Positions 1 to 6,103 of a stretch of 16,935 bases of DNA are shown here, piece after piece. This DNA is from an uncultured Oscillospiraceae bacterium (GTDB lineage Bacteria > Bacillota > Clostridia > Oscillospirales > Oscillospiraceae). How positions within the stretch are numbered: position 1 is the first letter of the stretch; each line of letters starts with the position of its first letter. The position numbers were made by a program, and so were the translations under genes. The DNA is taken from assembly GCA_934589225.1 (NCBI GenBank), contig CAKTNS010000050.1, forward strand, positions 1-16,935. Reading direction: 5' to 3'. Below the pieces are notes generated by a model. The model was not told the origin of the DNA. It did not search any database and saw only the letters and a list, made by a program, of their open reading frames with translations.

Positions 1-32
1 CGAATTACGGTGGAGGAAGAACGAATGTGTTC

Positions 33-161
33 CCGAGTGACAGATTTCGATGGCTGACTTTGCGAAGCAAAGTCATATGGTTGCAACCAGTTTTTGAACT
101 AGTTGCCGCCAAATGCCACTGGCATTTGGCATTTAGATGGGTTCGAATCCTGACACTCGGC
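33..161 (+). other. tRNA-like multi-hairpin element
   Basis: The outer ends CCGAGTG (33-39) and CACTCGG (154-160) pair, and the pairing extends past one mismatch through CAG/CTG. Inside are an 8-bp hairpin (56-63 with 67-74, loop GAA), a 10-bp stem with one C/A mismatch (83-92 with 97-106) and a perfect 10-bp hairpin (108-117 with 121-130). GGTTCGAATCC near 140-150 looks like a tRNA T-loop, so the layout resembles a tRNA with a closing acceptor stem, small D-like arm, hugely expanded variable region and T arm. The 7-nt loop that would be the anticodon loop lacks the usual U33, the T stem is weak and no CCA follows. It could be a degenerate tRNA, a tRNA-derived repeat or a MITE-like palindrome cluster. 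The folding is seen in the sequence; its function is not known. Confidence 0.45.
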
Positions 162-193
162 AACAAAAAGGCCGCCTTTTTGTCGTGTGCCGA
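157..193 (+). terminator. Hairpin terminator after the tRNA-like element
   Basis: CAAAAAGG (164-171) pairs perfectly with CCTTTTTG (175-182) around a CCG loop. TCGGCA (157-162) and TGCCGA (188-193) form an outer stem. The descending arm supplies a T-run. It directly follows the tRNA-like element, as a transcription end would. Confidence 0.5.
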
Positions 194-257
194 TAAGACA
201 GCAATTTGAGAAAACTACAAAATCGGCATATGGGTTTGGGAAAGGAGTGTGCGAAAC

Positions 258-332
258 ATGAAGGAACTTTTTAAGTTTCTAATGAAGCCTCGCAGTGTTT
301 TGCCTTTTCGGGATTTGGCTGTACCAAATTAA
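258..332 (+). CDS. Short 24-residue ORF, unknown
   Basis: An ATG lies 10 nt after AAAGGAG (241-247). The frame encodes 24 residues beginning MKELFKFLMKPRSVLPF and ending RDLAVPN, then TAA. Eighteen bases after the stop a GGAGGCA-loop-TGCCTCC terminator begins, so the unit has the proportions of a tiny independent gene: ribosome site, peptide, terminator. The peptide is basic and amphipathic with no signal peptide or cysteine. It might be a leader or bioactive peptide, the remnant 5' end of a larger gene, or chance. I do not recognise it. Confidence 0.4.
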   Translation: MKELFKFLMKPRSVLPFRDLAVPN

Positions 333-349
333 AGACACTTACAGCATAT

Positions 350-380
350 GGAGGCATTGTGCCTCCTTTCTTTTCCCTTT
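350..380 (+). terminator. Rho-independent terminator
   Basis: GGAGGCA (350-356) and TGCCTCC (360-366) form a 7-bp stem with a TTG loop, followed by the T-rich tract TTTCTTTTCCC. It serves the short plus-strand ORF. It also lies 14 nt beyond the stop of the minus-strand TraG fragment, but there the T-run is missing. Confidence 0.65.
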
Positions 381-676
381 CACAAATTTATTTCGTACAC
401 TTCAAAGGCATCCGTAGGCTTTACCTTGGGATGCCTTTTCATGTACCGCTCCATATCAAAGAGATTCTTCGGGTCGGCGTCGGCGGTGTATTTATAGTTC
501 GGGTGTTTCGTCAGATCGTATTTCTCCGAGAGAAACGGACGGACACCCCGCAGCATATAGATACACTTACCGCCGTCCATGACCGCCAATTCGTCCTGGG
601 ACATCAGCTCCTTTCCTAATTTCTGATAACTGAGGCCATAGGATACGCTGATCCTGACAAGAACACTCCCGAAAAG
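380..676 (-). pseudogene. VirD4/TraG-type conjugative coupling protein, C-terminal fragment
   Basis: Read on the minus strand, the frame runs from a TGA at 677-679 to a TGA at 380-382. From about 655 it matches the C-terminus of Firmicutes type IV coupling proteins: SVSYGLSYQKLGKELMSQDE, then LAVMDGGKC, RGVRPFLSEKYDLTKHPNYK and a C-terminal FEVYEINL. These proteins are membrane-anchored hexameric ATPases of roughly 600 residues that feed DNA into the conjugation channel. The Walker motifs and nearly the whole protein are absent, so this is a 3' stump. An internal ATG at 604 has an AGGAAAGGAG upstream, but those bases code for conserved residues and are probably not a real start. Neighbouring genes on the other strand show that the rest of the element was deleted or replaced. 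Confidence 0.8.
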
Positions 677-726
677 TCAATGGGAATGCACAAATGATTG
701 TGCCTAATTCTCAAGGAAACCACGCG

Positions 727-984
727 ATGAACCGAAACGAATTGCTGATTGGAAATATTGACCGGCTTCATACTACCCCGATGGGAGTTGACCGGATAAA
801 AAGGAATCTAAAATTAGATACAGATGATGCGGTCAGTTACTGTAAGAATTTGATTTTGAATCCCCAATGCCGTATAGCTCGGCAGAGAAAGAATTGGTAC
901 TGCGAAATTGAAAACATAAGGATCACGGTCAATGCTTATAGCTGTACGATTATTACCGCACATACCATGGAGGTAAGATTATGA
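727..984 (+). CDS. DUF3781 family protein
   Basis: The product is an 85-residue soluble protein starting MNRNELLIGNIDRLHTTPMG and containing IKRNLKLDTDDAVSYCKN and ENIRITVNAYSCTIITAHT. This is the pattern I know from the short DUF3781 family of gut Firmicutes, whose function is unknown. I chose the ATG at 727 because AAGGA (713-717) sits 9 nt upstream and the family begins at this point. An in-frame ATG at 694 would add 11 residues but lies in the loop of a small hairpin and has a weaker ribosome site. The stop overlaps the next start as ATGA at 981-984, so it is probably translationally coupled to the DUF3795 gene. Confidence 0.8.
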   Translation: MNRNELLIGNIDRLHTTPMGVDRIKRNLKLDTDDAVSYCKNLILNPQCRIARQRKNWYCEIENIRITVNAYSCTIITAHTMEVRL

Positions 985-1337
985 AAAACACAAACCAACT
1001 GATCGGCTGCTGTGGTCTGGACTGCGAAACCTGCGACGCCAGAATCGCAACGCTCACGAACGACAACGCCCTGCGTGAAAAAACTGCCGCCCTGTGGACA
1101 AAGCTCAACGAGGTAACGATTCTGCCTGAAATGATCAACTGCACCGGCTGTCGTGTGGATGGCGCAAAAACGCTGTTTTGTGACAAGCTCTGCCCCGTAC
1201 ATCACTGCGTCCGGGAGAAAAAACTGGCTACCTGCGCCGACTGCGGACAGATGGATGGATGTCCGACGCTGGGACAAATCGCCGGAAACAGCCCGTCCGT
1301 TTTGGACAACCTGAAGCTGCTGCGCAAGGCGAAATAA
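981..1337 (+). CDS. DUF3795 cysteine-rich protein
   Basis: The product is 118 residues, rich in cysteine, and starts MKNTNQLIGCCGLDCETCDA. It has the DUF3795 layout: an N-terminal CCGLDCxxC cluster, a middle INCTGC pair, and a later CxxxCxxxxC / CADCGxxxxC series. The spacing suggests binding of zinc or an iron-sulfur cluster, which is an inference; the function is unknown. GGAGG (969-973) sits 7 nt before the ATG, and the start overlaps the upstream stop by 4 nt, so the two genes look like a small operon. Such proteins often travel as cargo beside GNAT, TfoX-N and AraC-GyrI genes, as here. Confidence 0.8.
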   Translation: MKNTNQLIGCCGLDCETCDARIATLTNDNALREKTAALWTKLNEVTILPEMINCTGCRVDGAKTLFCDKLCPVHHCVREKKLATCADCGQMDGCPTLGQIAGNSPSVLDNLKLLRKAK

Positions 1338-1349
1338 TTCCGGAGGGCG

Positions 1350-1493
1350 ATGGATCGATTTTGTGGCAGTCCCCGTTGCAGCCTCCTGGAGGCTGCCGCC
1401 GTCTCGGTAGCCGCATGCCTCGCAGCCACAGCCATCCCATTGCGTGCCATTTCCAGAATGAACATTGTGGACTCCATTGAAACAGGCGAGTAA
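1350..1493 (+). pseudogene. FtsX-like ABC permease, C-terminal fragment
   Basis: An open frame of 47 codons ends with AAAVSVAACLAATAIPLRAI and then SRMNIVDSIETGE before TAA. A last transmembrane helix followed by IPLRxISxMxIVxSIETxE is the usual end of FtsX/MacB-type ABC permeases. The first dozen residues do not fit, so the homology starts inside the frame and the rest of the permease is missing. An ATG with CGGAGGG upstream opens the frame, probably by accident. It lies 12 nt after the DUF3795 gene and just upstream of the TetR promoter. Residual permeases beside TetR genes suggest that the TetR once controlled an efflux pump. Confidence 0.65.
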
Positions 1494-1519
1494 CCTCGGA
1501 GAAAAATTATTTTTGCCTC

Positions 1520-1548
1520 TTGACAAGTAACCACTCGGTAACTACAAT
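1520..1548 (+). promoter_or_regulatory. Sigma-A-type promoter of the TetR gene
   Basis: TTGACA (1520-1525) and TACAAT (1543-1548) are separated by exactly 17 nt. The TetR start lies 38 nt downstream of the -10 box. The inverted-repeat operator overlaps the spacer. Confidence 0.8.
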
Positions 1549-1568
1549 AGGAGTTACCGAGTGGTTAC
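1527..1568. promoter_or_regulatory. TetR operator, perfect 16-bp inverted repeat
   Basis: GTAACCACTCGGTAAC (1527-1542) is repeated as its exact reverse complement at 1553-1568, with a 10-nt spacer holding the -10 box. Each arm is itself roughly palindromic (AGTnACCnnnnGGTnACT), so the site may hold two repressor dimers, one between -35 and -10 and one over the early transcript. The TetR gene begins 18 nt later, so autorepression is the simplest reading. Confidence 0.8.
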
Positions 1569-1585
1569 CTGCAAGGAGGAATATT

Positions 1586-2215
1586 ATGGCCGGAGATACG
1601 AAAGAACGAATTTTGGAAACAGCGCTGGAATTGTTTGCGCAGAACGGCTACCTTGGGACATCTATGAATGATATTGCGGCGCAGTTGGGGTTCACAAAAG
1701 CCGCCTTGTATAAGCACTATACCAGCAAACAGGAGATTTTGGACAGGATTGTAGAACGCATGAATGAGATGGACTATGAACGCGCGGAAAGCTATGAAAT
1801 GCCGGAGACGGAGCCGGACGGCTTTGCGGAGGCTTACCTGCACACGCCGATTCCAAAAATCCGCGCATACAGTATGGCGCAGTTTGACCATTGGACAAAG
1901 GAGCCGTTTTCCTCTAATTTCCGTAAAATGCTGACACTGGAGCAATACCGTGATCAGAAGCTTGCCCAGCTCCATCACGACTACCTGGCGGGCGGGCCTC
2001 TGGAGTACATGGCCGCAATTTTTCGTAAGCTGACAGATACTGACGAAGCCGCCATGCAGCTGGCGCTGGAATTCTATGGGCCAATGTACCTACTCTACAG
2101 CGTCTACGACGGTGCGCAGGATAAAGATTCCGTTGCCCCCTTGCTGGATGCGCATATTGAGCGGTTCATTGCCAAGGTTGAATCCTGTTACAGAAAGGAC
2201 AGGGAGACGATATGA
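1586..2215 (+). CDS. TetR/AcrR family transcriptional regulator
   Basis: The product is a 209-residue repressor with the typical N-terminal DNA-binding domain. It opens KERILETALELFAQNGYLGT, with the helix-turn-helix at about residues 25-45 (SMNDIAAQLGFTKAALYKHY). The remaining ~160 residues are a helical ligand-binding domain with no recognisable ligand signature. I chose the ATG at 1586 because AAGGAGG (1573-1579) lies 6 nt upstream; an earlier in-frame start at 1520 falls inside the promoter. A strong promoter and perfect palindrome upstream suggest autoregulation. The stop overlaps the next start as ATGA at 2212-2215. The regulated target is not evident: the adjacent permease is only a fragment, and the downstream alpha/beta hydrolase and acetyltransferases may be co-transcribed. 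Confidence 0.9.
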   Translation: MAGDTKERILETALELFAQNGYLGTSMNDIAAQLGFTKAALYKHYTSKQEILDRIVERMNEMDYERAESYEMPETEPDGFAEAYLHTPIPKIRAYSMAQFDHWTKEPFSSNFRKMLTLEQYRDQKLAQLHHDYLAGGPLEYMAAIFRKLTDTDEAAMQLALEFYGPMYLLYSVYDGAQDKDSVAPLLDAHIERFIAKVESCYRKDRETI

Positions 2216-2310
2216 AGGAACTTGAAGGGAAAAAACAATGGGTTTTATGCCCTTGGTGCGGCTCGAAAACGCGGCTGCAAATATTTCAGGAAACTGAGTT
2301 GAAAAGATAA
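2212..2310 (+). pseudogene. Truncated Cys-rich KTR family protein
   Basis: The 32-residue frame starts MKELEGKKQWVLCPWCGSKT followed by RLQIFQETELKR and TAA. It matches the first half of the Cys_rich_KTR family, small zinc-ribbon-like proteins common in Firmicutes mobile elements. Full members are about 55-70 residues and have a second CPxCK knuckle after TEL(K); here the frame stops where that half should begin. With only one CxxC pair the zinc site cannot form, so it is probably non-functional. Its start overlaps the TetR stop by 4 nt, and the next gene starts 2 nt after its stop. Confidence 0.65.
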
Positions 2311-2311
2311 A

Positions 2312-2929
2312 ATGAAGAATTTAGTTGTATATGTTCACGGAAAGGGCGGCTCGACACAGGAAGCCGAGCACTATAAACCACTATTTCCGAAGGACGAAGT
2401 AATTGGCTTTGATTACCGTTCCCAAACACCTTGGGAAGCAAAGAAAGAGTTTCTTGCGTTTTTTACCGAGCAGAGAGGCCGCTGTGAGCACCTCACCTTG
2501 GTTGCGAACAGCATCGGGGCTTTCTTTGCGCTGTCCTCGCTGGATGAAACACTGGTTGACCGGGCTTATTTCATCTCTCCGATCGTGGATATGGAAAACC
2601 TGATCTGCAATATGATGCAGTGGTCGAATGTGACGGAACAGGAGCTTGCCGAGAAACGGGAAATCGCCACAAATTTCGGAGAAACGCTGTCCTGGGATTA
2701 CCTTTGCTATGTGCGGCAGCATCCGATCATCTGGAATGTCCCCACCTGTATTCTCTACGGTGAGCATGACAATCAGACATCGATTGAAACAGCATCGGCA
2801 TTTGTCAAGCGGTACCATGCTGATCTGACCGTCATGCCCGGTGGCGAGCATTGGTTCCATACCGAGGAACAGATGCAGTTTCTGGATCATTGGATCAGAG
2901 AACGCAGCTTGAAAGATGTCTGTGGATGA
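2312..2929 (+). CDS. Alpha/beta hydrolase
   Basis: The product is a 205-residue cytoplasmic hydrolase. It opens KNLVVYVHGKGGS, the oxyanion-hole HG segment. The nucleophile elbow is ANSIGA, with Ser67, which deviates from classic GxSxG by having Ala at the first position. The acid is probably Asp153 in YGEHDN and the base His180 in GGEHWF, so the triad looks complete. Size and short cap place it with small RBBP9/serine hydrolase or esterase-like proteins; the substrate is unknown. There is no good ribosome site before the ATG, which lies only 1 nt after the KTR stop, so translation may depend on coupling to that truncated frame. Confidence 0.85.
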   Translation: MKNLVVYVHGKGGSTQEAEHYKPLFPKDEVIGFDYRSQTPWEAKKEFLAFFTEQRGRCEHLTLVANSIGAFFALSSLDETLVDRAYFISPIVDMENLICNMMQWSNVTEQELAEKREIATNFGETLSWDYLCYVRQHPIIWNVPTCILYGEHDNQTSIETASAFVKRYHADLTVMPGGEHWFHTEEQMQFLDHWIRERSLKDVCG

Positions 2930-2976
2930 TGATACTTCACACCGCAGACTGCAAAACGAGAATCAAAAATAGAACT

Positions 2977-3381
2977 GTGGGAGGCAGCGAGAATGGAACT
3001 TCAGGAACTGCGTTCATACATACAGGAACATCAGCCGAACATCTGTCAGATCAGCTATCCGATTTGGACGATGTTTCTTACCGTCCCATGATGGGGGAAT
3101 TTATCCTCTATTACCGCGGCAAGATCGTCGGCGGGATCTATGATGATCGGTTGCTTGTCAAGAAAACAAGATTCGCTTTGGAACTTATGCCCGCGGCAAT
3201 TTGTGAGTTCCCGCATGAGGGAGCGAAAGAAATGCTGCTGGTGGATGAGATTGACAGCAAAGAGTTTCTTACAAGACTGTTTGAGGCAATGTACGATGCG
3301 TTGCCGTCGCCAAAACGAAAGAACAACGGCATTGGAGGAATAACCCATGAACTATATTCGGATCACAAAAGAAAATATTGA
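2977..3381 (+). pseudogene. TfoX N-terminal domain protein, start unclear
   Basis: From about 3028 the frame reads TSAEHLSDQLSDLDDVSYRP, MMGEFILYYRGKIVGGIYDD, RLLVKKT, then EGAKEMLLVDEIDSKEFL and LFEAMYDALP. This is the TfoX_N family as found in gut Firmicutes, about 110 residues, function unknown. Family members begin with an ATG immediately before the (A)TS residues, but here the codons are ACAGGAACA, and about three residues appear missing in the first helix. The GGAGG at 2979-2984 points instead to the ATG at 2994, which is in another frame and hits TGA at 3090. A GTG at 2977 is in frame but has no ribosome site; I used it only to delimit the entry. Either the start is atypical or the gene is broken. 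The 3' end overlaps the next gene by 35 nt. Confidence 0.6.
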
Positions 3382-4087
3382 CAAGGAACATATCTGCTGT
3401 GCCATGTCCGGCCAGCAGAGCGTCGCAAAAAAGGAATGGCTGCGGCTGCGCTTTGATGATGGACTTGTTTTCTATCGCAGTGAAGAACGCGGTAAATGCT
3501 TTATCGAATACATTCCGGCTGAAAACGCTTGGGTGCCTATTGCGGCAGAGGGCTATCTCTACATTAACTGCCTCTGGGTATCCGGTTCCATGAAGGGACA
3601 CGGATACTCAAACGATTTGCTGGAGGAATGTATCCGGGACGCTAAGACGCAGGGGAAGGAAGGCATTTGTATTCTGTGCGCGGAGGGCCGGAAGCGGGAA
3701 TTTCTCGCTGACATGAAATTCCTTAGTCATAAGGGTTTCCGTGTGGCAGACATCTCCGACTGCGGGGTCAATCTCATGTACCTTCCCATGGAACCGTCCG
3801 CACAGATGCCAAAGTTCCGGGAATGCGCGAAGCATCCGGCGATTGAGGATAACGGTTTTGTCCTGTATTACACCGATCAGTGTCCTTACACCTATTATTG
3901 GGTACCAAGGGTGCAGAAGGTGGCGAAGGAACACGGTATTCCGTTCAAGGCCATCCATATCACTGACAAAGCATCTGCGCAGAATGTACCCGCACCGGTC
4001 ACGACCTATGCCCTGTTCCGGGACGGTCAATTCCTGACACAGAGTATTCAGTCGGATAAAAAATTCCTGGCGTTGGCGGGCTTGTAA
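3347..4087 (+). CDS. YoaP-like GNAT acetyltransferase
   Basis: The product is 246 residues with two parts. Residues about 1-150 are a GNAT N-acetyltransferase, with the acetyl-CoA loop at SMKGHGYSNDLL (81-92), matching the Q/R-x-x-G-x-G/A pattern loosely. Residues about 165-246 form the YoaP C-terminal domain, a thioredoxin-like module with FVLYYTDQCPYTYYWVPRVQ and a single cysteine (Cys179) in CPYT, followed by the cis-proline-like VPAPVTTYALF. Full-length relatives share this architecture; the acceptor substrate is unknown. GGAGG (3335-3339) lies 7 nt before the ATG. The start overlaps the end of the TfoX-N frame, so the two were probably co-transcribed. Confidence 0.85.
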   Translation: MNYIRITKENIDKEHICCAMSGQQSVAKKEWLRLRFDDGLVFYRSEERGKCFIEYIPAENAWVPIAAEGYLYINCLWVSGSMKGHGYSNDLLEECIRDAKTQGKEGICILCAEGRKREFLADMKFLSHKGFRVADISDCGVNLMYLPMEPSAQMPKFRECAKHPAIEDNGFVLYYTDQCPYTYYWVPRVQKVAKEHGIPFKAIHITDKASAQNVPAPVTTYALFRDGQFLTQSIQSDKKFLALAGL

Positions 4088-4150
4088 AACGGATTGTAGC
4101 GAGATGCAACCATGCGGTGCTGCCAAAAAGATAGCAGGAGGCAATAACCA

Positions 4151-4699
4151 TTGCAATACGAAAAAGAAATGATCTTAAAGGACGGCGCGAAATGCTTTCT
4201 TCGCGGAGCGGGTGAAGCTGATGCCGCCGAAGTGCTCCGCACTTTTGATCTCACGCATGCAGAAACGGACGATCTTCTGACCTATCCGGAGGAAAATTCG
4301 TTCACCGTCCAAGAGGAAGCAAAATTTTTGAAGGCGCGCAGCGAAAGCAAAAATGCCATCGAAATTGCGGCATTCGTTGACGGCAGAATCGCCGGAACAG
4401 CGGGCATTGATCCGATCGGTGACAAGGCAAAGATTCGCCACCGTGCAGACTTCGGCATCGCTGTTGAAAAAGCCTACTGGGGGCGCGGCATCGGGAAAGC
4501 CCTGACACTTGCGTGCATCGAATGCGCGAAGCAAGCGGGATACCTGCAAATAGAGCTGGAGGTCGTAGCGGAGAACGCATCTGCTGTCCGATTGTATGAA
4601 TCGGTCGGATTTCGGGAGTATGGTCGCAATCCCAAAGGTTTCCGTGCAAGAAGCGGCTGGCAGACGCTTGTTCTTATGAGGCTTGAACTCGATTCTTAA
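4151..4699 (+). CDS. GNAT family N-acetyltransferase
   Basis: The product is a 182-residue RimJ/RimL/PhnO-like acetyltransferase. Motif A is clear: FGIAVEKAYWGRGIGKALTL (about 101-120), with GRGIG contacting acetyl-CoA pyrophosphate, followed by ELEVVAENASAVRLYESVGF (about 135-154), the standard motif B. The N-terminal part (LRGAGEADAAEVLRTF) is the usual first strand and helix. I chose a TTG start at 4151 because AGGAGG (4136-4141) is 9 nt upstream; the first in-frame ATG would be residue 7 and less well placed. Such enzymes acetylate small amines, antibiotics or protein N-termini; nothing here identifies the substrate. Confidence 0.88.
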   Translation: MQYEKEMILKDGAKCFLRGAGEADAAEVLRTFDLTHAETDDLLTYPEENSFTVQEEAKFLKARSESKNAIEIAAFVDGRIAGTAGIDPIGDKAKIRHRADFGIAVEKAYWGRGIGKALTLACIECAKQAGYLQIELEVVAENASAVRLYESVGFREYGRNPKGFRARSGWQTLVLMRLELDS

Positions 4700-4819
4700 C
4701 CAAGGCTTTAATCAACCAATAAAGCTATTGGCTGTGTGCTGCTGAGTGTGAGCTTGTTATGTTCTATGCGTTCGCTGTGAAAAGGCAAGGAAAGTCGAGA
4801 GATCATTCTCCCAACACAG

Positions 4820-4825
4820 TATAAT
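4820..4825 (+). promoter_or_regulatory. Possible -10 box for the AraC-GyrI gene
   Basis: A perfect TATAAT lies 23 nt before the start codon, just ahead of the AAGGAG ribosome site. No good -35 is seen at 16-18 nt, so if used the promoter probably needs an activator, plausible for an AraC-type gene. Confidence 0.4.
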
Positions 4826-4848
4826 GTCTCTGTAAGGAGTTGAGAAGG

Positions 4849-5733
4849 ATGACGGAACAAGTATTGGCTGTCCAGCGGATGCAGGACTACATTGAAAAGA
4901 ACAAAACAGAGGAAATCAGCTTGTCCGATCTTGCGCGGGCATCGCTGTTTTCTCCGTGGTATTCTTATCGGCTGTTCCGGGACTGCCTTGGGCTCACACC
5001 GACCGAGTATATCCGCAAATACCGGCTCACACAGGCGGCAAAGCAGCTTCGTGGCGGTGAGGTCAAGGTCATCGACGCGGCCTATGATGCCGGGTTTACC
5101 AATGTGGATACCTTCACGCGGGCATTTTACCGGGAGTTCGGGCTGAATCCCAGCGACTATATGAAAAATCCCGTTCCCGTCCCGTTCTTCATTCCTTACG
5201 GCGCAAAATATCGTGAACTGAGAAAGGAGAACATCGACGTGTCCAACATTCAACCGATTTTCATTCAGGTCGTCCGCAAGCCGGAGCGCCTGTGTATTAT
5301 CAAGCGCGGAAAACAGGCAGAAGACTACTTTCCTTACTGCGAGGAAGTCAGCTGTGATGTGTGGGGCATTCTCGTGAGCATGGAGTCGCTCTGTGGAGAG
5401 CCGGTTTCCATGTGGCTGCCCGAAAAGTACAAAAAGCCGAACACCTCCACCTATGTGCAGGGCGTGGAGGTCGAAACCGATTATATGGGGATGATCCCGG
5501 AAGGCTTTGACACCATTCATCTGCCGGAGGCGGAATATCTGATGTTTCAAGGCCAGCCCTTCCGCGAGGAGGACTACTGCGAAGCCATCCGCACCGTGCA
5601 GGCGGCGATGGACAGTTATGACCCGTCTGTCATCGGCTACCGCTGGGACGACGAGAACCCGCGCATCCAGCTTGAACCCCGTGGCGGGCGCGGCTATATC
5701 GAGCTGCGGGCAGTCAGGAGGATTCAAAAATGA
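4849..5733 (+). CDS. AraC family regulator with GyrI-like effector domain
   Basis: The product is 294 residues. Residues about 5-105 carry two helix-turn-helix units of AraC/XylS type: ISLSDLARASLFSPWYSYRL and VIDAAYDAGFTNVDTFTRAF, followed by the typical FGLNPSDY. Residues about 135-290 are a GyrI-like (SOUL-fold) small-molecule binding domain, ending IQLEPRGGRGYIELRAVRRI. This Rob/BmrR-like arrangement usually senses hydrophobic cations or drugs and activates efflux or modification genes. I chose the ATG at 4849 with AAGGAG (4834-4839) 9 nt upstream; the TTG at 4840 is too close to that site. Its stop overlaps, as ATGA, the start of an ABC transporter ATPase that survives only as a stump, so its former target was probably the adjacent pump. 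Confidence 0.92.
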   Translation: MTEQVLAVQRMQDYIEKNKTEEISLSDLARASLFSPWYSYRLFRDCLGLTPTEYIRKYRLTQAAKQLRGGEVKVIDAAYDAGFTNVDTFTRAFYREFGLNPSDYMKNPVPVPFFIPYGAKYRELRKENIDVSNIQPIFIQVVRKPERLCIIKRGKQAEDYFPYCEEVSCDVWGILVSMESLCGEPVSMWLPEKYKKPNTSTYVQGVEVETDYMGMIPEGFDTIHLPEAEYLMFQGQPFREEDYCEAIRTVQAAMDSYDPSVIGYRWDDENPRIQLEPRGGRGYIELRAVRRIQK

Positions 5734-5973
5734 GCGAAGCGATTTTTGTTGAAGGACTGACCAAAAGCCTGCCTATGACGGTGCAGAGTATATGTTCTTG
5801 GAGCAGTCTTTCGGAGCGTCAGCGCAGTTGCCATTTGTGCAAGCGGACTGATGGGTCTGCCGCTGGCTGTTTCGGGATTGCGTGAGCTGAAAATTCTCAA
5901 GCGACTGCGTGTTACGCCGGTCAGCCCGGTATTCATTACACTGTCGCTAAAATCTGTGCGTTCCTGCCATTAA
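5730..5973 (+). pseudogene. Collapsed ABC transporter remnant (ATPase start plus ABC-2 permease piece)
   Basis: An ATG overlapping the AraC stop opens MSEAIFVEGLTKS, the usual N-terminus of an ABC ATPase, but the similarity ends after about 13 residues with no Walker A. In another frame, about 5806-5940, is SVSAVAICASGLMGLPLAVS, GLRELKILKRLRVTPVSPVF, the hallmark central segment of ABC-2 type permeases; that frame then runs into unrelated residues and TAA at 5971. A third frame between them is open but not clearly recognisable. So most of the ATPase and the first and last parts of the permease are deleted. It was probably a drug-type exporter driven by the upstream AraC-GyrI regulator. Confidence 0.75.
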
Positions 5974-6002
5974 AACCGAATCCGTTATGAACACCCGCAC
6001 CA

Positions 6003-6050
6003 ACAAAAAGGGGGTCGCCCAAAGGCGGCCCCTGTGTTGGTTCTTTTATT
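6003..6050. terminator. Bidirectional rho-independent terminator
   Basis: GGGGTCGCC (6011-6019) and GGCGGCCCC (6024-6032) pair with one G-U and a CAAA loop; flanking CAAC/GTTG-type bases extend the stem. On the plus strand TTCTTTTATT follows; on the minus strand a CTTTTTG run follows. It separates the convergent accessory genes and the ABC exporter operon. Confidence 0.8.
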
Positions 6051-6103
6051 GATGGAAACGTCCGGTTCCCGTCGGCTATGGAACGCCGAAGGTGTGGGGA
6101 CGG

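Noticed and set aside
2..40. Possible 3' end of a gene entering from the left
   Set aside because: A dozen open codons up to TGA at 38-40 are too few to support a gene, and they overlap the acceptor-like stem.
27..209. 60-codon frame across the tRNA-like element
   Set aside because: It runs through three perfect hairpins and a terminator; the apparent coding is a by-product.
688..703. Hairpin GCACAA-ATGA-TTGTGC as terminator or operator
   Set aside because: Six base pairs without a T-run and not placed against a clear promoter; too weak to call.
4716..4731. Hairpin CCAATA-AAGC-TATTGG as terminator after the GNAT gene
   Set aside because: The stem is short and AT-rich, with no T-run on the plus strand.
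4708..5727. 339-codon minus-strand frame opposite the AraC-GyrI gene
   Set aside because: No domain is recognisable, and the sense frame encodes an intact two-domain regulator.
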